DNA of 64,000 nt. It comes from Cytobacillus eiseniae. GTDB lineage: Bacteria > Bacillota > Bacilli > Bacillales > Cytobacillaceae. The notes beneath the pieces were generated by a model, which was given only the letters and a program-made list of their open reading frames with translations, had not been told where the DNA came from and searched no databases. Made by a program: the position numbers and the translations under genes. The DNA lies in assembly GCF_017874625.1 (NCBI RefSeq), contig NZ_JAGIKZ010000015.1:1-64000 (forward strand), read 5' to 3'. Below, piece by piece: positions 42,927 to 52,065 of the stretch (its first letter is position 1; the number at the start of each line of letters is the position of its first letter).

Positions 42927-44618
42927 ATGAAGTTCACTGTAGCAAAAAAAATGTACCTTGGGTTTGGATCCGTATTATTATTACTGATCATTATGGCAGT
43001 AGGTGCATATTTCCAAATAAATATGGTAAAAAATTCGTACGAGAAAATACTCCAATCCCGAGTGGAATTAATAAACACTATAAACGAAATGGTATCAGCT
43101 TCTAAAGAAATGCAAATAGGGAACCGTGGGTATTTATTAATCGGCAATAAGGAATCCTTAACTACTTATGAGGAAGCAGCTAGAAATTATAAGAATACAG
43201 AGAAAAGACTGACAGAATTAATAAAAGAAGAACCTACCGAAAAAGAATTAGTCCAGACAATTATTCAATTCAATGAGCAATATATGGAGTTAGCTGAAGA
43301 AACAATTTCACTAAAGAATGCTAGTAATTCTGCTTATGTAGATGTTATCTCTAAGAATGGCCCGCCATTAGTTAATGGTGTATTAGATACAGCAGAGGAA
43401 TTAATTGATTATCAGACGAAGATGTTAAATCAGGATCGAGAAAAGACGATTCTAGTGATTAAAGAGAGTCAACATTTATTAATCATTTTAAGTGTTCTAG
43501 CTGTTGTCGTCGGAGGTACTCTATCCATCATTATTAGTCGTCAAATCTCTAATCCCGTTAAAAGGATGGCAATAACAGCGGAAATGATCGCCGCTGGAGA
43601 TTTAACACAGAATAAAATTCAAGTGAAAACAAAAGATGAAATTGCAAGTCTAGCCCAAGCATTTAATGAGATGACCTCTAACCTTAGACAAGTCATTCAA
43701 AATATTAACGCAAGTGCCGAACAGGTCGCTGCTGCATCTGAAGAACTATATGAAACGACCGAGCAAGCATCACAAGCTATAGAACATATCGCTTCCTCGA
43801 TACAGGAAGTTGCAAGTGGTGCAGAGGTTCAAGTAACGAGCTCAAAAGAAAACGCCATAGCTATGGAAGGAATTTCAATTGGCACTCAAAAAATTTCTGA
43901 ATCCACCTCCAGTGTCAGAGATTCAGTTCGAGAAGCAACATCCTTATCATCCCAAGGCAATGAGTCTATTCATCAGGCTGTCCTTCAAATGGAAACGATC
44001 GAAAAAGTAGTAGAGAATACAACTTTAGCTATACAGCATTTAAATGAACGCTCTCTAGAAATTGGAACAATCATTGAAGTGATTACTAGCATTGCTAACC
44101 AAACGAATTTACTTGCATTAAATGCCGCAATTGAAGCAGCACGAGCAGGAGAGCATGGAAAGGGATTTACTGTCGTCGCCGAGGAAGTTAGGCAATTAGC
44201 TGAGCAGTCCAAAAACTCAGCTGATCAAATCGTAAAATTAATTCATGAAATTCAAGTAGATACGAATATCGTGAATAAAAATATGGATGAAAATATAAAA
44301 GAAGTAGCATTAGGAAAATCCGTTATTAATACAACCGGAGAAGCGTTTGGGAAAATTTCAAATGCAGTAGAAAAAGTAAATGCACAAACACAAGAAGTAG
44401 CCGGAACCGCAGAACAAATTTCAGCAAATACACAACAAGTGTCAGCATCTGTTGAACAGTTAACCTATATCGCTAAAGAAGCATCTGACAAATCACAAAG
44501 TGTCGCTGCAGCATCTGAAGAACAATTAGCCTCCATCGAGGAAATTTCAGCTTCCTCTGAGTCATTAAGTCAGTTAGCTCAAGAATTGCAAGGAATCGTA
44601 GCTAAATTTAAAATATGA
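42927..44618 (+). CDS. Methyl-accepting chemotaxis protein with four-helix (CHASE3-like) sensor
   Basis: 563 residues: TM1 (about 8-30), a helical external domain (31-185) consistent with a CHASE3/4HB fold ([19 protein letters not shown] is the CHASE3-like core), TM2 (about 187-208), HAMP (208-262) and an MCP signalling domain with tip [22 protein letters not shown]. The start follows AAGGAAGC. Preceded by an EAL-domain gene on the same strand and followed by a strong terminator. The ligand is unknown. Confidence 0.88.
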   Translation: MKFTVAKKMYLGFGSVLLLLIIMAVGAYFQINMVKNSYEKILQSRVELINTINEMVSASKEMQIGNRGYLLIGNKESLTTYEEAARNYKNTEKRLTELIKEEPTEKELVQTIIQFNEQYMELAEETISLKNASNSAYVDVISKNGPPLVNGVLDTAEELIDYQTKMLNQDREKTILVIKESQHLLIILSVLAVVVGGTLSIIISRQISNPVKRMAITAEMIAAGDLTQNKIQVKTKDEIASLAQAFNEMTSNLRQVIQNINASAEQVAAASEELYETTEQASQAIEHIASSIQEVASGAEVQVTSSKENAIAMEGISIGTQKISESTSSVRDSVREATSLSSQGNESIHQAVLQMETIEKVVENTTLAIQHLNERSLEIGTIIEVITSIANQTNLLALNAAIEAARAGEHGKGFTVVAEEVRQLAEQSKNSADQIVKLIHEIQVDTNIVNKNMDENIKEVALGKSVINTTGEAFGKISNAVEKVNAQTQEVAGTAEQISANTQQVSASVEQLTYIAKEASDKSQSVAAASEEQLASIEEISASSESLSQLAQELQGIVAKFKI

Positions 44619-44680
44619 CCCTATTAAAGTACTGATTAAAATACGAGATAAAATGGCAGTCCAGTTTTTATCAAATTAAT

Positions 44681-44861
44681 AGGACACACGTTCCGCTATT
44701 TACAATAATAATTGTGCATTCGTATTTTTATCGGACATGCGTTCCGTTATGTATATGCAAGAGTGTTGTTTTTACCTAATTATAAGCAAATAGCGTACCC
44801 AGTGTCCGCAAACTCTCCAATACAGCTTAATTTATGATAATAACGTACTCTATGTCCGCAA
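44681..44861. repeat. Dispersed repeat, copy 2 (inverted relative to 4422-4601)
   Basis: Reverse complement matches 4422-4601 over its whole length with scattered substitutions: GGACACACGTTCCGCTATTT, GTTGTTTTTACCTA, AGCAAATAGCGTACC, AAACTCTCCA and GTCCGCAA are the shared blocks. The copies are 40 kb apart in opposite orientation. Confidence 0.75.
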
Positions 44862-44877
44862 AAAAGTGGAAACGCAT

Positions 44878-44908
44878 GGATTTTTTCAGAACCATGCGTT
44901 TTTGCTAT
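44878..44908 (+). terminator. Rho-independent terminator of the chemoreceptor gene
   Basis: AACGCATGG / CCATGCGTT stem with a 12-nt loop and TTTTGC following; it lies past the dispersed repeat that follows the chemoreceptor gene. Confidence 0.75.
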
Positions 44909-45009
44909 GATTTTGAATGTTTTTATGCATCTTTCCCCACACTATTAGAATTACTTATTCAATAATCGATCCCCTTTACATTTGATTTTATCAATTGAAA
45001 AGATCATTC

Positions 45010-46047
45010 TCATTTAGGCAGTTTAATTGTAAAACAAGTGCCTACCCCTTCTTGACTATCAAAATGAATCGTTCCGTTACAAATTTCAATAATTCTCTTA
45101 ACAATTGCGAGCCCCAGTCCATTGCCTTTTTCCGAACGAGATGGATCTCCCTGAAAGAATTTTTCAAATATACGAGATCTACTTTCTTCAGCAATTCCGA
45201 CTCCTTCATCTCTAATTTCCACAACGAATGTATCGTTAGCCTTTTTCAAGGAAATATATATCGTTCCTTTTTCATAGGAAAACTTGATGGCATTTCCGAT
45301 TAAATTGATCCATAGTTGCTGCATTAACTCCTCATTGCCTTTATAGCTGACCTTTTCTAGATGAATTTCTAAAGCCAGGTTTTTCTTACTCCATTGCTCT
45401 TCGAGGAGTAGAATAGTTCTTCTTAATTGCTCATCTAAAGAGAAGATTGTCGTTTTACTTTGGATCATTTGATTGTCTAATTTTGAAAGTCTAAGAATAT
45501 TCGTTGACAGGTTATTTAGCCTTTTACTTTCTTCAATAATAATGTCCGTATATTCATCAAATTTCTCACTTGGCAAGTTCCTGTCCTTAATCACTTCTAC
45601 AAATCCTTGAATAGAAGAAATCGGTGTTTTAAATTCATGGGATACATTCCGCATGAAATCCTTACGAAGATACTCAATATTCTTTAGTTCCTCTGCCATT
45701 AAACGGAAGTTACTAGCAAGTTCTCCTATTTCATCTTTCCTTTGATAATCGATGTGCACCTCGAAATTCCCTTTCGCTACTTCCTTTGTCACATCACTAA
45801 TGTGACGAATAGGCTTGGATATGAACTTCGTTGCAATGAACATTAGAACAGAACCGATCCCCGCACATAAAATAACCGTTGCTGTTAAAAGATGAATGAC
45901 CTCTCTGTTTAACTCTAAAGTAATGATTTCATTTAAATTGGGGGTTGCGATAATGACTATACCTAAAGCGGACAGACAGGATATAAGTAAGATTGAAATA
46001 AATAAGATTGTCAGTTTTGCCCTAATAGAACGAGAAAATCGCTTCAT
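45010..46047 (-). CDS. Membrane sensor histidine kinase
   Basis: 345-residue kinase: TM1 (about 10-32), a very short external loop, TM2 (about 48-70), HAMP (70-122), HisKA with His in RNVSHEFKTPISSIQGFVEV near residue 140, HATPase_c with N-box NLIGNAIKFS, G1 RDEGVGI and G2 GNGLGLAIVKRI. The minimal external loop suggests that it senses the membrane or a partner protein. Overlaps the response regulator gene by 4 bp and forms a two-component pair with it. No target operon is obvious nearby. Confidence 0.9.
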   Translation of the reverse strand: MKRFSRSIRAKLTILFISILLISCLSALGIVIIATPNLNEIITLELNREVIHLLTATVILCAGIGSVLMFIATKFISKPIRHISDVTKEVAKGNFEVHIDYQRKDEIGELASNFRLMAEELKNIEYLRKDFMRNVSHEFKTPISSIQGFVEVIKDRNLPSEKFDEYTDIIIEESKRLNNLSTNILRLSKLDNQMIQSKTTIFSLDEQLRRTILLLEEQWSKKNLALEIHLEKVSYKGNEELMQQLWINLIGNAIKFSYEKGTIYISLKKANDTFVVEIRDEGVGIAEESRSRIFEKFFQGDPSRSEKGNGLGLAIVKRIIEICNGTIHFDSQEGVGTCFTIKLPK

Positions 46048-46718
46048 ACATATTTCTCCGCTTTATAGCCTAATCCACGAATCGTAATGATCTTAAACTC
46101 TTCTAATTCGTCAAATTTCTTTCGAAGTTTCTTAATATGACTGTCAACCGTTCGCTCATCTATCTCTATGTCCATCCCCCATATTTCATCAAGTAATTGC
46201 TGACGCGTAAATATTTGTCTCGGATAGCTTAAAAGTTTAAATAGGAGGTAAAATTCCTTTTTAGGCAATTCATATACATCATTCTTTGTGGTGACAGTAA
46301 GTGTGTCATAATTTAGCACAACATGCCCAACATTTAGTCTTCGTTCAGTCGAAATTTTTGCCCGTCTTAATAATGCCGCAACCCTCAGAACCATTTCATT
46401 CATATTGAAAGGTTTCACTAGATAATCATCAGTTCCTACGAGAAATCCCTTTTCCTTATCTTCAAAGCTTTCTTTTGCCGTTATCATTAGAATAGGAATC
46501 GTAAAGTCTGCTTCACGCAAGCTTTTAGTTAGTTCATACCCATCCATATAAGGCATCATAATATCACAGATCATCAAATCCACATGATGGGAATCAAGCG
46601 CTTCGAGTGCTGCCTCTCCATTTTCTGCTTGAAGAACAACATAGCCTTCTTGTTCTAATCGAGCGGTCATTAGTTTCCTTATATTCATGTGGTCTTCAAC
46701 AACCAATATACGAATCAT
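46044..46718 (-). CDS. OmpR/PhoB family response regulator
   Basis: 224 residues. Receiver domain (1-115) with acidic pocket and phospho-acceptor Asp in DLMICDIMMPYMDGYEL, conserved Lys in YLVKPF; winged-helix DNA-binding domain (about 127-222) with ELPKKEFYLLFKLLSYP and RTVDSHIKKLRKK, recognition helix of the OmpR type. Cognate to the kinase gene that overlaps its 3' end. First gene of the pair. Confidence 0.92.
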   Translation of the reverse strand: MIRILVVEDHMNIRKLMTARLEQEGYVVLQAENGEAALEALDSHHVDLMICDIMMPYMDGYELTKSLREADFTIPILMITAKESFEDKEKGFLVGTDDYLVKPFNMNEMVLRVAALLRRAKISTERRLNVGHVVLNYDTLTVTTKNDVYELPKKEFYLLFKLLSYPRQIFTRQQLLDEIWGMDIEIDERTVDSHIKKLRKKFDELEEFKIITIRGLGYKAEKYV

Positions 46719-46855
46719 TTATCCCACCATCCTTTTTATTTTACGAGATTATGTTCATAGTGGACATACGAGGGGTTTTTTGAAAAAACAGCCTGTTACA
46801 TAGTCGATTGGACGAAAAGAGGAGTACTGTTATCCCTTAACTTTCTTGAAAAAAA

Positions 46856-46882
46856 ATAGGGACTGACTACTTCAGTCCCCAT
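46856..46882 (-). terminator. Rho-independent terminator of yisL
   Basis: Minus strand GGGACTGA / TCAGTCCC stem with a tight loop followed by TATTTTTTTTC. It lies 15-40 bp past the yisL stop. Confidence 0.85.
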
Positions 46883-46896
46883 CATTCATTAAATAA

Positions 46897-47238
46897 TCAA
46901 AAGCCCAACGGTAATTCAAGGCCTAGATACACCGTAATAATTAAAACGATTAAACCAAGAAATAGAAATCCGATTACTTTTTTCCCATCTCTATTTTTTA
47001 CAAGAATCATTTCAAACAGCGCAACCATCGCTACACCAAGTAAGGCTTTTAAAATATAAAGAATCGTTACTTTGAAAACAGAAAAGAACAATAATCCGCC
47101 TGTTAAGACGATTAACAGATAAAACACACGTAAAATCATATGTAATACAGTTATATTGCGGCCCTTTTTCTGTAAAATGAGTGTGACGCAAAATAAGATG
47201 ATGGTAAGGATAATTATTGCTAAATGGGCATGTGTCAT
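46897..47238 (-). CDS. yisL: YisL family membrane protein (DUF1516)
   Basis: 113 residues with four predicted helices, matching DUF1516/YisL: N-terminal THAHLAII, GRNITVLHMILRVFYLLIV and GVAMVALFEMILV segments. Function unknown; conserved in Bacillaceae. ATG after AAAGGAGAATGAC. Monocistronic with its own terminator. Confidence 0.88.
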   Translation of the reverse strand: MTHAHLAIIILTIILFCVTLILQKKGRNITVLHMILRVFYLLIVLTGGLLFFSVFKVTILYILKALLGVAMVALFEMILVKNRDGKKVIGFLFLGLIVLIITVYLGLELPLGF

Positions 47239-47544
47239 TATGTCATTCTCCTTTAAAATTATATATGATCTAACTCTTTTCTCTTACATCTAGCATAGGT
47301 ACAAAAATCGCCTGTTAACAGCCAGATTTATAATTTATACATGTAGTAGATCTTAGTAGCCACTTTTCCTCCTTCATTTCTATGATTTTTTCTTCTATAT
47401 CCTATTTTAATGCAAGCGCTAAATAGTAATGCACAATTATTATAGTACACTTATATGACTTCTGTGTGACCAGAATCTAGCTTTCTACAAAAATATAGCC
47501 TTAATAAAATATCTTCCTTTTATCAATGGATCTAGCTCATTATT

Positions 47545-47633
47545 TTTGGCTGTTTTCGTAACATTGTTGGTATTTTACACATAATTGGTAAAACATTTGA
47601 TTCAAAAGCAACAATCTTTTAGAAAAGAGCCTT
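47545..47633. repeat. MITE-like repeat, minimal copy of about 89 bp
   Basis: Inverted ends GGCTGTTTTCGTAACATTGTTG-like and CAACAATCTTTTAGAAAAGAG enclose only about 40 bp containing ACACATAATTGGTAAAAC. It is an internally deleted member of the family at 27180-27480. The flanking 47239-47544 region shows nothing else recognisable. Confidence 0.7.
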
Positions 47634-47710
47634 ATTTTTTAAGGCTTGATTCCATAAATTTTTTGACCCACAATACTTATATCCATACACGCTATCTAAA
47701 AATTACTATC

Positions 47711-47790
47711 TAATTATAATAATAATTGCATTTAAGTTGACAATAATAATTAAGTCTATATAATAATTAGTATAAATAAGAAATTATTAT
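47711..47790 (+). promoter_or_regulatory. ahpC: ahpCF promoter with PerR-like boxes
   Basis: TTGACA (47737-47742), 16-bp spacer, TATAAT (47759-47764). Two runs resemble the PerR box TTATAATNATTATAA: TTATAATAATAATTG from 47714, upstream of -35, and a looser AT-rich stretch around 47761-47790 over the start region. Peroxide control by PerR is inferred from family knowledge. Confidence 0.6.
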
Positions 47791-47864
47791 AGTTAGTGAA
47801 TGTTATCTATCCCTTTTGGACAAACTATCTATAATACTAAAAACACCTTAGGAGGAATTTTATT

Positions 47865-48428
47865 ATGTCACTTATCGGATCAGAAGTTAAACCATTTAAC
47901 GCACACGCATACAGAAACGGAGAATTCTTTGAAGTTTCAGATGCTGATTTTAAAGGTCAATGGAGTGTTGTTTGTTTCTACCCTGCAGACTTTACATTCG
48001 TTTGCCCAACAGAACTAGAAGATCTTCAAGATCAATACCCAGCACTTCAAGAGCTTGGAGTGGAAGTATTCTCTGTTTCTAGAGATTCTCATTTCACACA
48101 TAAAGCATGGCATGATTCTTCAGAAGCAATCGGAAAAATCACATATACAATGATCGGTGATCCTGCACATATTATTTCACGTAATTTTGACGTTTTAGTT
48201 GAAGAACTAGGACAAGCTGATCGTGGTACTTTCATCATTGACCCTGATGGCATTATTCAAGCTGTTGAAATCAATGCGGATGGCATTGGCCGTGATGCAA
48301 GCACATTAATTAATAAAATAAAAGCTGCACAATATGTTCGTAACAATCCTGGTGAAGTTTGCCCAGCAAAATGGAAAGAAGGCGCTGAAACACTTAAGCC
48401 AAGCCTTGATCTTGTAGGTAAAATCTAA
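47865..48428 (+). CDS. ahpC: Peroxiredoxin AhpC (alkyl hydroperoxide reductase C)
   Basis: 187-residue typical two-Cys peroxiredoxin that reduces H2O2 and organic peroxides. Peroxidatic Cys47 lies in [12 protein letters not shown], resolving Cys166 in GEVCPAKW; the conserved GGxG-like loop and C-terminal YF-containing tail are partly replaced by [11 protein letters not shown] strong TTAGGAGGAA site precedes it. AhpF, its dedicated reductase, follows after 13 bp. Confidence 0.97.
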   Translation: MSLIGSEVKPFNAHAYRNGEFFEVSDADFKGQWSVVCFYPADFTFVCPTELEDLQDQYPALQELGVEVFSVSRDSHFTHKAWHDSSEAIGKITYTMIGDPAHIISRNFDVLVEELGQADRGTFIIDPDGIIQAVEINADGIGRDASTLINKIKAAQYVRNNPGEVCPAKWKEGAETLKPSLDLVGKI

Positions 48429-48441
48429 GGAGTAGAGAAAA

Positions 48442-49971
48442 ATGATACTAGAAGCTGATATTAAAGCACAACTTGATCAATATCTTCAATTACTAGAAAA
48501 TGATGTACTGCTTAAAGTCAGTGCAGGAACAGATAAATTATCAAGTGACATGCTCGTTTTAGTTGATGAGCTAGCAACCATGTCATCAAAAATTAAAGTT
48601 GAGAATACGACTTTAGAAAGAACACCAAGCTTTAGCGTGAATCGTATAGGCGAGGATACTGGCGTTACTTTTGCTGGTATTCCACTTGGTCACGAGTTCA
48701 CGTCCCTCGTGTTAGCATTGCTGCAAGTAAGCGGCAGAGCGCCTAAGGTTGATCAGAAAGTCATTGATCAAGTCAAAGCGATTAAAGGGGACTATCACTT
48801 TGAAACGTATGTCAGCTTAAGCTGCCATAACTGCCCTGATGTTGTACAAGCATTGAACGTAATGAGTGTCCTGAACCCAGGCATTACACATACAATGATT
48901 GACGGTGCAGCGTTCAAAGAAGAAGTAGAAAGCAAAAAAGTGATGGCTGTTCCAACCGTTTTATTAAATGGCGAGGAATTCGGCAGTGGCCGTATGTCAC
49001 TAGAAGAAATTCTTGCGAAAATGGGAAGCACAGTTGACCCTTCAGAGCTTTCTGATAAGGATCCATTTGATGTTCTTGTTATTGGTGGCGGACCATCTGG
49101 TGCGAGTGCAGCAGTCTATGCAGCACGTAAAGGCATTCGTACAGGAATTGTTGCGGAACGCTTTGGCGGCCAGATTATGGACACACTAGGCATTGAAAAC
49201 TTTATTAGTGTGAAATATACGGAAGGCCCTAAGCTTGCGGCAAGCCTTGAAGAGCATGTAAAAGAATACGACATTGACATTATGAATCTACAACGTGCGA
49301 AGCGTTTAGAAAAGAAAGACTTGATCGAAGTTGAACTAGAGAGCGGAGCTGTTCTAAAGAGCAAATCTGTCATCCTTTCAACTGGTGCTCGCTGGCGTAA
49401 TGTTGGTGTTCCTGGTGAAGCCGAATTTAAGAACAAAGGTGTTGCGTACTGTCCGCATTGCGATGGCCCATTATTTGAAGGGAAGCACGTTGCCGTTATT
49501 GGTGGAGGTAACTCTGGTATTGAGGCAGCGATTGACCTTGCAGGTATCGTCAAGCATGTAACTGTTATTGAATTTGCCGAAGAGCTTAAAGCTGATTCTG
49601 TATTGCAGGATCGCCTGAACAGCCTTCCAAATACAACAGTTATCAAAAATGCACAAACAAAAGAAATTACAGGTACTGATAAAGTAAATGGAATTACTTA
49701 CATTGACCGTGCCACTAAAGAAGAGCACCATGTTGAATTAGAAGGTGTATTCGTCCAAATTGGTCTTGTGCCTAATACCGACTGGTTAGGTGATGCGGTT
49801 GAACGCACGAGAACAGGTGAGATTGTAGTAGATAAACGTGGGGCAACGAACATCCCTGGCGTATTTGCTGCAGGTGACTGTACGGACAGTGCTTATAAAC
49901 AAATCATTATTTCAATGGGATCAGGCGCAACTGCAGCATTAGGTGCGTTCGATTATCTAATCCGAAATTAA
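48442..49971 (+). CDS. ahpF: Alkyl hydroperoxide reductase subunit F (AhpF)
   Basis: 509-residue NADH-dependent flavoprotein that recharges AhpC. N-terminal twin thioredoxin-like domain with redox pair Cys128-Cys131 (SCHNCPDV), then a thioredoxin-reductase-like module: FAD loop [16 protein letters not shown] near 214, second redox pair Cys337-Cys340 (CPHCDGP), NADH loop [17 protein letters not shown] near 352 and the C-terminal [11 protein letters not shown]. Full length. Forms the ahpCF operon and ends at a strong terminator. Confidence 0.97.
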   Translation: MILEADIKAQLDQYLQLLENDVLLKVSAGTDKLSSDMLVLVDELATMSSKIKVENTTLERTPSFSVNRIGEDTGVTFAGIPLGHEFTSLVLALLQVSGRAPKVDQKVIDQVKAIKGDYHFETYVSLSCHNCPDVVQALNVMSVLNPGITHTMIDGAAFKEEVESKKVMAVPTVLLNGEEFGSGRMSLEEILAKMGSTVDPSELSDKDPFDVLVIGGGPSGASAAVYAARKGIRTGIVAERFGGQIMDTLGIENFISVKYTEGPKLAASLEEHVKEYDIDIMNLQRAKRLEKKDLIEVELESGAVLKSKSVILSTGARWRNVGVPGEAEFKNKGVAYCPHCDGPLFEGKHVAVIGGGNSGIEAAIDLAGIVKHVTVIEFAEELKADSVLQDRLNSLPNTTVIKNAQTKEITGTDKVNGITYIDRATKEEHHVELEGVFVQIGLVPNTDWLGDAVERTRTGEIVVDKRGATNIPGVFAAGDCTDSAYKQIIISMGSGATAALGAFDYLIRN

Positions 49972-49978
49972 TAATATA

Positions 49979-50016
49979 CAAGCTAGATAGGGTACTATTC
50001 CTATCTAGCTTTTTTT
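49979..50016 (+). terminator. Rho-independent terminator of ahpCF
   Basis: AAGCTAGATAGG / CCTATCTAGCTT perfect 12-bp stem with an 8-nt loop and a run of nine T, 10 bp past the ahpF stop. Confidence 0.93.
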
Positions 50017-50136
50017 TTACAAATGAACAAGAAATAAAGGTTTATCTATTTAAAATTACGATGATTATTTATCTAATCTATCGATAAATCGAATTGCTTT
50101 CTCACATAAAAATAGCTAAATTAAAGATTATGTGTG

Positions 50137-50163
50137 CCTAGTAACCTCTAGGCATTTTTTCTG
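50137..50163 (+). terminator. Second hairpin with T-run between ahpF and yedE
   Basis: TGCCTAG / CTAGGCA stem with a 6-nt loop and TTTTTT, in the 230-bp gap between the ahpCF terminator and yedE. No ORF precedes it there, so it either ends a short transcript or belongs to a leader of yedE. A possible promoter (TTGGAC, 17 bp, TTATCT) lies downstream at about 50174-50202. Confidence 0.5.
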
Positions 50164-50249
50164 TGCAATTTATTTTTGGACTATTCAAAGGGACGGTTTT
50201 ATCTAACGTGCTCATTCTATGGTCTCTATAAAAGGGAGAGTTACATTCC

Positions 50250-51473
50250 ATGAATCTTTATAATAAAGTCTTCAAAGAATATTGGAACCCGTATATTGCT
50301 ATTGGCATTGCCGGTCTGATTAGCGCTATGTATTTTGTGATTACAGGTACAGTTTGGGCGGTAACGGGGGAATTTACCCGGTTCGGTGGACATATCCTCG
50401 AATGGTTTGGGATGGATGTATCGCAATGGGCATATTTCCAACTAGTTGGCCTCGAAGGCAGCCCCATTAGCCGAACAGATGGATGGATTGTCATCGGGAT
50501 GCTTGTAGGCGCAATGATTACCATTCTATTAAGCAATAGCTTTAAAATCCGTATACCGAAACAAAAGAGAAGATTATTCCAAGGATTCATCGGAGGAATT
50601 ATCGCGGGGTTCGGTGCACGCCTTGCTCTTGGCTGTAATTTAGCCGCTTTTTTCACTGGTGTACCTCAATTTTCATTTCATGCATGGATCTTTATGGTGA
50701 CCACAGCTATCGGAACCTTCTTCGGTGTCAAAGTCGTGAATACGAAATGGTGGCGAGGAAAGCCAACGATGATAAAAGGCAAATTAAATCCGGCTGGAGC
50801 AAAGAATGCCAAGAAAAAAGATATTCAGCCTATTATAGGTCTCATACTTGCCATTCTATATTTAGCAATCATTTTTTACTTTTTTGCAATAGGAAAAACC
50901 CTTCTTGCAGTTGGGTGTATTGCAGGAGCCTTATTTGGTATACTCATTGAAAGAGGACAAATTTGTTTCACTTCTGCTTTTCGCGATTTATGGATCAGCG
51001 GCCGTGCGGTGATGTCAAAAGCCATTGCGGTTGGAATGATGATCAGCGTTGTCATAACATTTTTCTATATTCAAAGTGGCTCTGTCGCCCTAATTAAAGT
51101 AGCTGCTCCAAGTACGGTAATTGGCGGTCTTCTCTTTGGATTTGGTATTGTACTTGCAGGTGGCTGCGAAACGGGAATGATGTATCGAGCAATGGAAGGC
51201 CAATTATTATACTGGGTAGTAGGCGCAGGTAATATTATTGGCGCGACAATGCTTGCCTATGGATGGGATCATCTCGGTATTTACAATGCCCTTGTCGAAA
51301 ATTGGCCAAAAGTAAACTTAATTGAACAATGGGGCCCAATGGGCGCTTTATTTGGAACAATGGCCATGCTGGTTGCTTGGCTGTTATTCTCACATTGGTG
51401 GGAAAAGCGATTCCGTTATGGATCAGGAATCAAAAAGACGGAACGAATTTCTCACGTTACGAAGGAGGTATAA
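50250..51473 (+). CDS. yedE: YedE family membrane transporter linked to selenium metabolism
   Basis: 407-residue polytopic protein (ten or more helices) of the YeeE/YedE family. It resembles E. coli YedE (YedE/FdhT branch) rather than the thiosulfate importer branch: GTVWAVTGEFTRFGGHIL, FGARLALGCNLAAFFTGVPQ, RGQICFTSAFRD and GIVLAGGCETGMMYRAMEGQ closely follow it. Conserved cysteines expected to line the pathway are Cys129, Cys239 and Cys306. The gene overlaps nothing but is followed 3 bp later by yedF, the usual partner. It probably imports a selenium or sulfur compound; the yedEF pair is associated with selenium use across bacteria. Start after AAAAGGGAGAG. Confidence 0.85.
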   Translation: MNLYNKVFKEYWNPYIAIGIAGLISAMYFVITGTVWAVTGEFTRFGGHILEWFGMDVSQWAYFQLVGLEGSPISRTDGWIVIGMLVGAMITILLSNSFKIRIPKQKRRLFQGFIGGIIAGFGARLALGCNLAAFFTGVPQFSFHAWIFMVTTAIGTFFGVKVVNTKWWRGKPTMIKGKLNPAGAKNAKKKDIQPIIGLILAILYLAIIFYFFAIGKTLLAVGCIAGALFGILIERGQICFTSAFRDLWISGRAVMSKAIAVGMMISVVITFFYIQSGSVALIKVAAPSTVIGGLLFGFGIVLAGGCETGMMYRAMEGQLLYWVVGAGNIIGATMLAYGWDHLGIYNALVENWPKVNLIEQWGPMGALFGTMAMLVAWLLFSHWWEKRFRYGSGIKKTERISHVTKEV

Positions 51474-51476
51474 TTC

Positions 51477-51722
51477 ATGTCCCAGATCATAGATGTCAAC
51501 TATACTCTAGACATTCGCGGTGAGCCTTGACCATATCCTGTTATTTATGCGCTGGATGCGCTAAAAACAATGAAAATTGGAGAAATCCTACAAGTGATTG
51601 CGGATTGTCCGCAATCCTTCCGTAGTGTCCCTGAAGAAGCCGTCAAGCATGGCTACCAGCTCCTAGCAGAGCCGGAGAAATTCGGACAAGATATTTATTT
51701 TTATATTAAGGTCGTTCAATAG
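51477..51722 (+). CDS. yedF: YedF/TusA-family protein with in-frame UGA at the catalytic Cys (candidate selenoprotein)
   Basis: 81 codons starting 3 bp after the yedE stop, behind GAAGGAGGTATAA, an excellent ribosome binding site. Reading through one TGA at 51528-51530 (codon 18) gives TLDIRGEP-U-PYPVIYALDALK, then MKIGEILQVIADCPQSFR and a normal end at TAG 51722. In E. coli YedF the same motif is GEPCPYP, so the TGA sits exactly at the Cys of CPxP, the sulfur/selenium-carrying residue of TusA-like proteins. A bulged hairpin follows at SECIS distance. The rest of the frame is intact and well conserved. Best reading: a selenocysteine-containing YedF. Alternative: a one-base nonsense mutation of TGC/TGT in an otherwise intact gene. 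Selenocysteine machinery is not in this window. Confidence 0.72.
51539..51569 (+). promoter_or_regulatory. SECIS-like hairpin downstream of the in-frame UGA
   Basis: Starting 8 nt after TGA: TGTT pairs with AACA, a bulged A, TTTA pairs with TAAA, a bulged T, GCGC pairs with GCGC, and the apical loop is TGGAT. The GG of the loop (51554-51555) is 23-24 nt after the TGA. Bacterial SECIS elements have a bulged U below a short upper stem and G-G/G-U in the apical loop, 16-37 nt from the UGA; this fits, although the loop is GGA rather than GGU. It lies within the coding sequence as expected for bacteria. Confidence 0.6.
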
Positions 51723-51730
51723 CTAACAAT

Positions 51731-51781
51731 TAAAGTACCCGTGGAGCAGACTAGTTGTCGATCTGCTTACGGGTACTTTTT
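51731..51781 (+). terminator. Rho-independent terminator of yedEF
   Basis: AAAGTACCCGT / ACGGGTACTTT outer arms and GAGCAGA / TCTGCTT-type inner arms with TTTTT after, 9 bp past the yedF stop. Its position shows that the yedF frame ends at 51722 and not at the internal TGA. Confidence 0.85.
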
Positions 51782-51820
51782 CATAAAGCTCTGTTATGAT
51801 TTTCATGTATGTATGAGGAG

Positions 51821-52011
51821 TAATAAGCGGAGAATTTCCGTCTATTACATAAAAAGCATACTAAGAAGCAGAAATAAGCGGAAAACTTCCGCTTAACTGC
51901 TCTGAATCAGACAAAACCCATTGAATTTGATTAAATAAGCGGAAAAACTCCCCTTATTTTTAAGGAAATACAGGTATTTCCCAATTTAACCGGAATTTCT
52001 CCGTTTATTTT
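51821..52011. repeat. Second cluster of four palindromes, GCGGAAANTTTCCGC type
   Basis: Palindromes at about 51821-51847, 51872-51896, 51932-51960 and 51983-52011 of the AATAAGCGGAAAANTTCCGC type, spaced 50-60 bp. As in the cluster at 8789-8980, the fourth begins TTTAACCGG. Located in the convergent gap between yedEF and the beta-glucoside operon. Confidence 0.8.
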
Positions 52012-52065
52012 CAAACACAGAAAAATCAACATTCAGTTATAGCAGAGCCTTTCTCAAAAAAATCC

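Noticed and set aside
49116-49646. 176-codon minus-strand ORF
   Set aside because: Antisense shadow of ahpF.
48442-49971. Thioredoxin reductase
   Set aside because: The N-terminal twin thioredoxin-like extension with its own CxxC and the ahpC neighbour identify AhpF.
51477-51530. yedF as a truncated 17-residue ORF or plain pseudogene
   Set aside because: The frame after the TGA is intact and conserved up to a terminator-flanked stop, and the TGA is exactly at the catalytic Cys with a SECIS-like hairpin. A nonsense mutation is kept as the alternative but is not preferred.
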